DNA of 5,075 bases. It comes from an uncultured Oligoflexia bacterium (GTDB lineage: Bacteria > Bdellovibrionota > Bacteriovoracia > Bacteriovoracales > Bacteriovoracaceae). Of this stretch, positions 1 through 5,075 are shown piece by piece (the first letter of the stretch is position 1; each line of letters begins with the position of its first letter). The stretch is taken from assembly GCA_950060715.1 (NCBI GenBank), contig CATLVA010000156.1:1-5075 (forward strand), given 5' to 3'. The position numbers and the translations under genes are program-made. The notes under the pieces were generated by a model. It saw only the letters and a list, made by a program, of their open reading frames with translations, made no database searches and was not told where the DNA came from.

Positions 1-2415
1 CCAATTCGATAAGATCTTCTCCGCTTGCTCTATTTGCTGTCTAGAAAAGCCATTAGAGTTTTTAAAACGAACTAAGTACTCTTTAGCAAGATCGGAGTGA
101 TGCGACTCTAGCGCTTTAAAAAATGATGAGATTATATAGTCGTCTTGAGATGTATAATCTAAAAATTTATTGGACTGAAGTAAACTCTCACCGAGGGCAA
201 TTGTTACTACCTCAGTTTTATACTCACTAAAGACTTGAGCTGATCGGCGTCTAACTTTATTAAATGGATGAACAAGATACTTCGTAAGTTGGCCAATATC
301 CGTTGATGGATGATTGATGACAATATTATGGAGAAGCTCTTTAAAAAGCATTGCACCGTCTGTCTTTTCATAAAAACCAATATGGTTATTTGAGAAGCCA
401 GCAAGGTCTATTTTTTGAGCATTCGCCAGTCTCATAAGTGGAGAGAGGATAAATCTTGCATTTTCTTTAGCGCTAAAAGCATTCTCTATGACTCTGATAA
501 GCCTATTCTTTTCAGAATCGCTTAATTCTAAGGTAGATAAAGCACCTATAAGGTCTCTTTTTTCGGCCATTTCTTTGGTATTTTCAATCGCAGAAAGCAA
601 GTCATCCGCACCGACCTTAAACTTCTTCACTCCATATAAAAGAAGTGCGTGTGCCGTCGATAGCCCCCTCAAAGAAGAAAATACCCATAAGTTTCTCCAC
701 TCAGACTCATCAAACTCTAACTCTTCAAGCACTCTTTTTGCATACCTATAGCTGGTAGACTTTTGCATAAGTAGTGAACTCGCGCTGCTCTTTTGATACC
801 GAATCTTCACAACTCCAGGAATGACTTGGTCTGGATCAAAGTAGATGAGATTAGCATGAGGTAACACGAATGATAGATCACTTTCTTTCTTGTCGCTAGA
901 AATTGAAATTTTGCGACCACCTTGAACTACCGGTATATCCAAATGAAAAAGACCTATGTCTTCAAATGAGGTTTGAGTTATTTTAAAGCGTCCACTGGAG
1001 ACTTCCTCAATTAATAATTCAGGTCGCCCCTTTCGGTAGATAAATTCTTGAAAAAAATTAGTCAGATCACGGTCAGACTCGGCTTCCAAATGTTTCTTCA
1101 AATCCCTTGTTTTGGCCACATTATGCCTTAGATTTGGATTATTAATATAATGCCCTAAAGCTTGGAAAAAGATTTTCTCTCCCAGAGTTTCTTTCAAATA
1201 ATTAAGGACGATACTTCCTTTATAATAAGTAACAATACCGTACTCACTAAAGATCTTTTGCTCAGGTGTGGTTTCAAAATTGATAATTGGACCAAGTGTT
1301 CCGTTTACTTCCTCAGAATTCAGGTAAACTTCTCTTTGACCTTGAAGTTCATCCAAATAAGCTTCTTTGCCATCAGCTGCTTCAATATATGAAAGCTCCA
1401 TAAAAGTTGCGAAGCTCTCATTAAGCCAAACATCATCCCAGTTTTCACAAGTTACAGTATCCCCAAACCAGTGATGAGCTAACTCATGTAGTGAGGTCAC
1501 TCGACCATAGTGACTAAATACGGCTTCACTCGAGAGCGTGGTTGTTGTCGTGTGCTCCATTCCTCCGCCATCCATAGTGCGGACAGCAGTGATATTATTC
1601 TTCTCGAAAGGATAAGGCGTGAGCTTTGATTCCAGGAAACTCATCATTTGATCTGTTTCGTAAAAAAATGCTAGGTCTTCAGTGTAAGCAAACTCATCCA
1701 CCCAATAGCTCATATTTATTGCCCCAAAAGGGTACGAAACTTTGTGAAATTCACCAATGGCAAGACTTACCAAATAAGATGGAATTGGCTCATTTAAGCT
1801 GTATGAAAAGTGATTTTTAAAAGGTACTTCAACATCGTTGGCCCCAACATCAGTACCATTACTCATAACAGAGAAGCCTTCGTCAATATAAGCGCTAATC
1901 TCTAATTGAAACTTATCACTTGGTCGGTCGTTGGTTACAAACCACTCACGGGCCTTAGATGGTTGAACAAAACTGCTCGCTTGCCAAATTTTTCCCTGCG
2001 ACTTCATAACCGTAAAAGCTGCGTTGGAATTTAAATTAAATGTATATTCAATTTCAAGCTTAGAAACCTGATTCGATTCAAATGGTCCAATGATGGTAAG
2101 TACTGATCCACTATGGTTATAATTTGCAGGAACAGAATTCAATATTAAATTCGTCAAACTTAAATCCATACCTGCATCTAGATTCACATGAAGTGATGCA
2201 GTTATTGTTTCAAACTCAACAACTTGCTTAACACTAACTAGTCCTGAAGACATCTTCAGATCAAGGTCTAGTTTTTGTTTGAGTATATCTATATTCGATG
2301 AAGCTTTCGATGCTGCAGTTTTTAATACTCTAGATTTGAAGTACTGTGGCCTAATCGCAAAGGCATTTAGAATTACCAGGTTCGATACAAGAATTAGCTT
2401 TAATACTCTAGACAT
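1..2415 (-). CDS. Secreted M1-family zinc aminopeptidase (aminopeptidase N-like), 3' end missing
   Basis: The frame is open from the ATG at 2415 to the window edge: 805 codons and no stop, so the C-terminus lies outside. Residues 1-20 look like a Sec signal peptide (R3, K6, hydrophobic 7-16, AFA before a probable cleavage at 20/21). There is no lipobox cysteine, so a periplasmic or secreted enzyme is likely. The N-terminal beta domain contains WFVTNDRPSDK (159-169), typical of M1. The catalytic domain has GGMEH (284-288, the GxMEN exopeptidase motif), HELAH (310-314; zinc ligands H310 and H314, general base E311), NES with third ligand E333 exactly 19 residues after H314, and the probable transition-state tyrosine Y398 in YYKGS. 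A beta-sandwich segment follows (about 464-550), then a helical C-terminal part. By family, it removes N-terminal amino acids from peptides; the preferred residue cannot be read from the sequence. An in-frame ATG at 2442 would add nine residues including two acidic ones, lacks a Shine-Dalgarno site and would spoil the signal peptide, so 2415 is preferred. Confidence 0.93.
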   Translation of the reverse strand, partial: MSRVLKLILVSNLVILNAFAIRPQYFKSRVLKTAASKASSNIDILKQKLDLDLKMSSGLVSVKQVVEFETITASLHVNLDAGMDLSLTNLILNSVPANYNHSGSVLTIIGPFESNQVSKLEIEYTFNLNSNAAFTVMKSQGKIWQASSFVQPSKAREWFVTNDRPSDKFQLEISAYIDEGFSVMSNGTDVGANDVEVPFKNHFSYSLNEPIPSYLVSLAIGEFHKVSYPFGAINMSYWVDEFAYTEDLAFFYETDQMMSFLESKLTPYPFEKNNITAVRTMDGGGMEHTTTTTLSSEAVFSHYGRVTSLHELAHHWFGDTVTCENWDDVWLNESFATFMELSYIEAADGKEAYLDELQGQREVYLNSEEVNGTLGPIINFETTPEQKIFSEYGIVTYYKGSIVLNYLKETLGEKIFFQALGHYINNPNLRHNVAKTRDLKKHLEAESDRDLTNFFQEFIYRKGRPELLIEEVSSGRFKITQTSFEDIGLFHLDIPVVQGGRKISISSDKKESDLSFVLPHANLIYFDPDQVIPGVVKIRYQKSSASSLLMQKSTSYRYAKRVLEELEFDESEWRNLWVFSSLRGLSTAHALLLYGVKKFKVGADDLLSAIENTKEMAEKRDLIGALSTLELSDSEKNRLIRVIENAFSAKENARFILSPLMRLANAQKIDLAGFSNNHIGFYEKTDGAMLFKELLHNIVINHPSTDIGQLTKYLVHPFNKVRRRSAQVFSEYKTEVVTIALGESLLQSNKFLDYTSQDDYIISSFFKALESHHSDLAKEYLVRFKNSNGFSRQQIEQAEKILSNW
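2321..2412 (-). repeat. Two copies of a 14-bp direct repeat at the 5' end of the peptidase gene
   Basis: The same 14 bases (TCTAGAGTATTAAA on the minus strand) occur at 2399-2412 and 2321-2334, 78 bp apart and therefore in the same frame. They encode SRVLK at residues 2-6 and again at 28-32, on either side of the signal peptide hydrophobic core. The bases between and beyond do not repeat, so this is not a clean tandem duplication and may be chance. Confidence 0.5.
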
Positions 2416-2419
2416 ATTT

Positions 2420-2449
2420 GTACTCCTGAAGTCTTCTAGCATGGAGTAC
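2420..2449 (-). promoter_or_regulatory. Inverted repeat overlapping the peptidase RBS (possible RBS-masking hairpin or operator)
   Basis: On the transcribed strand GTACTCC (2449-2443) and GGAGTAC (2426-2420) are perfect 7-bp complements separated by 16 bases. The downstream arm contains GGAG of the Shine-Dalgarno site and ends four bases before the start codon. In an mRNA beginning upstream of 2449 the two arms could pair and hide the site. As DNA, the same dyad could be an operator; the inner GAAGACTTC is itself a small dyad. The repeat is seen directly, while any regulatory role is inference. Confidence 0.45.
2423..2427 (-). promoter_or_regulatory. Ribosome binding site of the M1 peptidase gene
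   Basis: The minus strand reads AGGAG seven bases before the ATG at 2415. It decides the start against the in-frame ATG at 2442, which has no such site. The AGGAG lies largely inside the right arm of the inverted repeat at 2420-2449. Confidence 0.8.
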
Positions 2450-2458
2450 TGAAAATGC

Positions 2459-2486
2459 AAAAAAAAAGGGCCTCTATAAGAGGCCC
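2459..2486 (-). terminator. Intrinsic terminator of rpsA
   Basis: An 8-bp perfect stem GGGCCTCT (2468-2475) / AGAGGCCC (2479-2486) with a 3-base loop is followed, in the minus-strand direction, by nine T residues (2467-2459). This is a textbook Rho-independent terminator for rpsA, about 130 bp after its stop codon. On the other strand the hairpin is followed by a weaker T-rich stretch (2491-2500), but no plus-strand gene is there to use it. Only 43 bases separate the T run from the peptidase start codon. Confidence 0.92.
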
Positions 2487-2512
2487 CAAATTTTGTTTTT
2501 TGAATAGATTTT

Positions 2513-2619
2513 CCGGCTTCTATTTAGCCGATTCACCAAATCCTGTTCGCCTTGCATCCGCTTCGGCTCCGGTGCTACTAGCACCCGGATTTGGCGGCAG
2601 ATTTACATCACGTAAATCT
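2513..2619 (-). other. GC-rich structured element in the rpsA 3' untranslated region
   Basis: This stretch between the rpsA stop and the terminator is clearly richer in G+C than its surroundings and full of complementary segments. AGATTTAC/GTAAATCT (2599-2606 and 2612-2619) form a perfect 8-bp hairpin with a 5-base loop, overlapping the rpsA stop codon. CCAAATCC (2536-2543) pairs perfectly with GGATTTGG (2587-2594), extended by GCCG (2527-2530) / CGGC (2595-2598) across a 5-base bulge. Inside it GGTGCT (2571-2576) / AGCACC (2580-2585) makes a 6-bp hairpin, and CCG/CGG (2558-2560, 2564-2566) a smaller one. CGGCT/AGCCG (2514-2518, 2526-2530) is an alternative 5-bp pairing. It could be an mRNA-stabilising or regulatory 3' structure, a small RNA released from the 3' end, or a dispersed palindromic repeat. 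No known RNA family was recognised. The pairings are directly visible; the role is unknown. Confidence 0.5.
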
Positions 2620-4342
2620 ACTCTTTAACGTTGAAACCTTTCAGTTTCTCAGCTAGTGCAGAAGTTGTAGCTGTCTCATCTTGCTTGTAGTCTGCAATAT
2701 CTGCATTCTCAGCATTTTTCTTAGAAAGAGCAATTTTCTTCTCATTCTTATCGATAGACATAACTCTTGCTTTAACTCTATCACCAACTTTTACAACGTC
2801 TTCTGGCTTCTCAACTCTCTCTTCAGAAAGCTCAGAAATATGGATTAAACCTTCGATTCCTGTTTCAAGTTCAACGAAAGCTCCAAAGTCAGTTACTCTA
2901 ACTACTTCACCTTCTACAACTGAACCAACTGGAAGTCTCTCATCGATTTTCTTCCAAGGATCTTCCTCAAGTTGCTTAATCCCTAGACAGAATTTAGAGT
3001 TGTCAGCGTCAACGATTAGAACTGCAGCTTTTACTTTATCTCCAACTTTAAATTCATTGTTTGGATTGATGTTTTTCTTAGTCCAAGAAACGTCAGAAAC
3101 GTGGATTAGAGCATCAACGTCTTCCCCAAGGTCAACGAAAACACCAAAATCAACGATTGCTTTGATTGTTCCTTCAACTTCTTTTCCTACTGGATACTTG
3201 CTAGCAAGTGCATTCCAAGGATTGTCTTGAAGTTGCTTAACACCAAGAGAAATTCTCTTGTTTTCAACATCTACTTCAAGAACTTGAGCTTCAAGGTTAT
3301 CACCTACATTGAAACCTTTGATAGGTCCTTTAGGGTTAGTCCATGAAACTTCAGATACGTGAACAAGTCCTTCGATTCCATCTTTAAGCTCTACGAAAAT
3401 TCCGTAGTCTTTAACAGAAACGATTTCACCTTCAACTTTTGTTCCTGGGATATAAACATCTTTTGCAGATTCCCAAGGGTTTGGTTGAACTTGTTTAAGA
3501 CCTAGAGAAACTCTTTCTTTAGAAGAGTCATACTTAAGGATTTTAACGTTAATTTCATCACCTACACCAAGTAAGTTAGATGGATGCTTAACTCTTCCCC
3601 AAGACATATCTGTGATGTGAAGTAGACCATCAACACCACCAAGGTCGATAAATGCACCGTAATCAGTGATGTTTTTAACGATACCTTTAACAATCATTCC
3701 TTCTTGGATTTGACCAAGAGTTTCGTCTCTTAGTTTTCCTCTCTCTTCAGCTAGGATAGCTCTACGAGATAGAACGATGTTTCCACGTTTTTTGTTAAAC
3801 TTGATAACTTTGAATTCCATTGTTTTACCAATGAACTTATCAAGATTTTTAGTAGGTCTGATGTCAATTTGAGATCCTGGTAAGAAAGCCTTAACACCGA
3901 TATCAACAGATAGACCACCTTTAACTTTAGAGATAACAGTACCTTGTACTGGATCACCTTTTTCACATGCTTCAGAAATTTTATCCCAAGCAGAAAGGAT
4001 CTCAGCTTTGTCCTTAGAAAGAACAAGGTTCCCTAAGTGAGACTCAAGTTTTTCAAGATAAACTTCGATTGTGTCTCCGTTATCAATTTTTAAGCTTCCG
4101 TCGTAGTTACGGAATTCTTTTGCAAGAACTAAACCTTCTTGCTTGTAACCGATATCAACAGTTACATAGTCATCAGTAATATTGATAACTTTACCTTTGT
4201 AAACCTCGCCCTCAGTAAAACTTTTTGAGCTTGATTCTTTAAGAAGGGTTTCAAATGCAGTTTCTTTTTTTGCATCCTCCGCTCCATCTTGTTCAAATTC
4301 GATTCCCTTTGCCCATGCAGGGATTTCCATTGTTGTTGACAT
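2618..4342 (-). CDS. rpsA: 30S ribosomal protein S1
   Basis: This complete 574-residue S1 is slightly longer than the 557-residue E. coli protein. It has six S1 (OB-fold) repeats at about 44-112, 130-194, 214-283, 300-370, 386-457 and 473-542. Repeats 3-6 carry typical surface motifs such as [17 protein letters not shown] and [18 protein letters not shown]; repeats 1 and 2 are more divergent, as is usual for the two that anchor the protein to the ribosome. The linkers after repeats 3, 4 and 5 share a K-Q-x-(4)-P-W pattern (283-290, 369-376, 456-463). By family, S1 binds the small ribosomal subunit near S2 and uses the later repeats to hold and unfold mRNA during initiation. The start at 4342 has AAGGTGG 9 bases upstream; Met5 lacks a suitably spaced site. 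A lysine- and acid-rich tail follows repeat 6 and ends [12 protein letters not shown]. The gene has its own promoter and terminator. The stop codon is TAG at 2620-2618. Confidence 0.98.
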   Translation of the reverse strand: MSTTMEIPAWAKGIEFEQDGAEDAKKETAFETLLKESSSKSFTEGEVYKGKVINITDDYVTVDIGYKQEGLVLAKEFRNYDGSLKIDNGDTIEVYLEKLESHLGNLVLSKDKAEILSAWDKISEACEKGDPVQGTVISKVKGGLSVDIGVKAFLPGSQIDIRPTKNLDKFIGKTMEFKVIKFNKKRGNIVLSRRAILAEERGKLRDETLGQIQEGMIVKGIVKNITDYGAFIDLGGVDGLLHITDMSWGRVKHPSNLLGVGDEINVKILKYDSSKERVSLGLKQVQPNPWESAKDVYIPGTKVEGEIVSVKDYGIFVELKDGIEGLVHVSEVSWTNPKGPIKGFNVGDNLEAQVLEVDVENKRISLGVKQLQDNPWNALASKYPVGKEVEGTIKAIVDFGVFVDLGEDVDALIHVSDVSWTKKNINPNNEFKVGDKVKAAVLIVDADNSKFCLGIKQLEEDPWKKIDERLPVGSVVEGEVVRVTDFGAFVELETGIEGLIHISELSEERVEKPEDVVKVGDRVKARVMSIDKNEKKIALSKKNAENADIADYKQDETATTSALAEKLKGFNVKE

Positions 4343-4351
4343 AATAATTGT

Positions 4352-4358
4352 CCACCTT
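4352..4358 (-). promoter_or_regulatory. Ribosome binding site of rpsA
   Basis: The minus strand reads AAGGTGG (4358-4352), followed by nine bases and the ATG at 4342. Just upstream, ATTTA/TAAAT (4362-4366 and 4370-4374) can form a weak 5-bp hairpin with a 3-base loop. S1 is known to repress its own translation through its leader in E. coli, but the leader here is too short to claim the same structure. Confidence 0.8.
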
Positions 4359-4398
4359 TTAATTTACGATAAATCCGCAACTGCAGATATGAGGAGTT

Positions 4399-4427
4399 TT
4401 TATAGTCTTTTCAAAGATTTATGTCAA
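4399..4427 (-). promoter_or_regulatory. Sigma-70-type promoter of rpsA
   Basis: On the minus strand a perfect -35 box TTGACA (4427-4422) is followed by an exact 17-bp spacer and the -10 box TATAAA (4404-4399), five of six consensus positions. Transcription should start near 4392, giving a leader of about 50 nt. The stop codon TGA of the upstream glycosyltransferase-like gene (4426-4424) lies inside the -35 box, so the promoter begins exactly where that gene ends. Such a strong promoter fits a highly expressed ribosomal protein gene. Confidence 0.88.
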
Positions 4428-5075
4428 CCGCCAGAAGCCTTCTTTTGAGGCTCTCTATGCCTTTTCGCATAGGCGTTTTCATAGCAAAATTGAAAGGTAT
4501 CAGCGTAGGTTTCAAGGCCATGAGTTTCAAGAATTTTCTCTGAGTAATCTTTGAGCGCGTTGCAGTAAATCGGGTAATTATCTAAGACCTTTGTCAGCTT
4601 CGTTCTCGCTTCTCGGATATCATTTTCAAAATAAGACTCACCAATCCAGCGATATTTATACAACAAACTTTGACGCATGGCTGTGCGAGGAAAAAGAACC
4701 GGCTTCCCATTAATTAAAGAAATTATCTCAAAATCATTGAGCGGCTCGTCAAAAGCTAGGCCTACAAAAACATCTATTTTCTTGAGTTCTTCCATTTTGG
4801 TTTCTAGTTGATAAAGAAAAATATCCCCTTCATAGAACTCGTAATCTAGTTCCTTTAGAACTTTCTTGGCACGATCTTTTTGATAGATCCTAGGCCCAAG
4901 AAATAGACTTAAAGTTAAATCGAGATATTTCTCGGAGTTATGATTTTTCAACACTCGAAAAACTTTAACCATATAGCGAAGCCTACCTAGCTCGGCCATA
5001 TTATTTATAACGCAGCCAATTTTTTCGGGTTTTTCAGAATTCTCCTCTCTTTGAGTAAACTCAATTCCCCCGCCT
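4424..5075 (-). CDS. Glycosyltransferase-like protein (probable GT-B fold C-terminal domain), 5' end missing
   Basis: The last 216 codons and a TGA stop are present; the frame stays open to the window edge. The ATG at 4999 has no Shine-Dalgarno site, and the 25 codons before it read as protein (EKIGCVINN just ahead of it), so it is probably internal. The fragment resembles the nucleotide-sugar-binding half of a GT-B glycosyltransferase: a strand like IGCVI near the front, a helix, a second strand (LSLFLGP), then ELKKIDVFVGLAFDEPLNDFE followed by SLINGKPVLFP (fragment residues about 95-129). The DEPLNDFE / NGKPV pair (109-116, 123-126) takes the place of the acidic EGFG..EAMA.GKPV motif of GT4-type enzymes. 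The basic tail KRHREPQKKASGG ends the protein. No membrane segment is visible. If it is such an enzyme it would transfer a sugar in envelope or polysaccharide synthesis, but substrate and pathway cannot be inferred. No terminator separates it from rpsA, so some of its transcripts may read into rpsA. Confidence 0.62.
   Translation of the reverse strand, partial: GGGIEFTQREENSEKPEKIGCVINNMAELGRLRYMVKVFRVLKNHNSEKYLDLTLSLFLGPRIYQKDRAKKVLKELDYEFYEGDIFLYQLETKMEELKKIDVFVGLAFDEPLNDFEIISLINGKPVLFPRTAMRQSLLYKYRWIGESYFENDIREARTKLTKVLDNYPIYCNALKDYSEKILETHGLETYADTFQFCYENAYAKRHREPQKKASGG

Noticed and set aside
207..404. Minus-strand open frame of 65 codons
   Set aside because: It overlaps the M1 peptidase in another frame on the same strand; the peptidase frame is continuous across it.
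488..751. Plus-strand open frame of 87 codons
   Set aside because: It lies wholly antisense to the M1 peptidase, which has conserved family motifs in its own frame. It has no ribosome binding site and no recognisable protein features. The plus-strand frames at 1162-1392 and 1626-1820 are rejected for the same reason.
2415..2442. Alternative peptidase start at the in-frame ATG at 2442
   Set aside because: There is no Shine-Dalgarno site before it, it would place acidic residues in front of the signal peptide, and it lies inside the inverted repeat. The start at 2415 has AGGAG at ideal spacing.
2526..2598. Integron attC-like recombination site
   Set aside because: The long imperfect palindrome suggested it, but the conserved GTTRRRY and RYYYAAC core sites are absent and there is no integrase or cassette structure.
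2527..2628. Possible plus-strand short gene through the GC-rich region, ending at a TAA in the rpsA tail
   Set aside because: The frame is open and reads plausibly, but has no ATG, no ribosome binding site and no promoter. Several frames on both strands are open here because the sequence is GC-rich, so openness alone says little.
3000..3230. Plus-strand open frame of 76 codons inside rpsA, and minus-strand frames at 3751-4026 and 4162-4380
   Set aside because: All are out-of-frame shadows of the strongly conserved rpsA coding sequence, Ser/Thr- or Lys/Leu-rich as expected of such shadows.
2618..4342. Repeated DNA within rpsA as a possible tandem repeat or mobile element
   Set aside because: The similarity is explained by the six S1 domains and their recurrent linkers, a normal property of the family.

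Overview
The window is AT-rich and all of its recognisable genes lie on the minus strand. Read in the direction of transcription (from base 5075 down to base 1), they are the 3' two-thirds or so of a glycosyltransferase-like gene, a complete rpsA for ribosomal protein S1, and the first 805 codons of a secreted M1-family zinc aminopeptidase that runs off the left edge. A six-domain S1 with an E. coli-like architecture, a near-consensus sigma-70 promoter, good Shine-Dalgarno sites and a Sec-type signal peptide point to a low-GC Gram-negative bacterium. A marine or predatory Bdellovibrionota-like or other proteobacterial relative would fit, but the window cannot settle the taxon.

Region by region. 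Bases 4424-5075 hold the glycosyltransferase-like C-terminal part; its frame stays open to the window edge, so its true start lies outside. Bases 4343-4427 are the rpsA control region: a TTGACA / 17 bp / TATAAA promoter whose -35 box contains the stop codon of the upstream gene, a leader of about 50 nt, and a strong ribosome binding site. Bases 2618-4342 are rpsA. Bases 2459-2617 are an unusually GC-rich, heavily structured stretch: an 8-bp hairpin on the rpsA stop codon, a branched element closed by an 8-bp perfect stem, then a classical intrinsic terminator with nine U residues. Bases 2416-2458 are the very short leader of the peptidase gene. An inverted repeat there places the ribosome binding site in one arm of a potential hairpin. 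Bases 1-2415 are the peptidase.

The three genes do not form an obvious pathway. rpsA has its own promoter and terminator and is probably monocistronic. The peptidase is either expressed by readthrough of the rpsA terminator or from a promoter overlapping it. I see no mobile element, CRISPR array, tRNA or rRNA. The most interesting parts are non-coding: the structured rpsA 3' region, which is also open in the -1 frame relative to rpsA, and the possible RBS-sequestering hairpin in front of the peptidase gene. Neither proves a new system, but both can be tested by comparing relatives.
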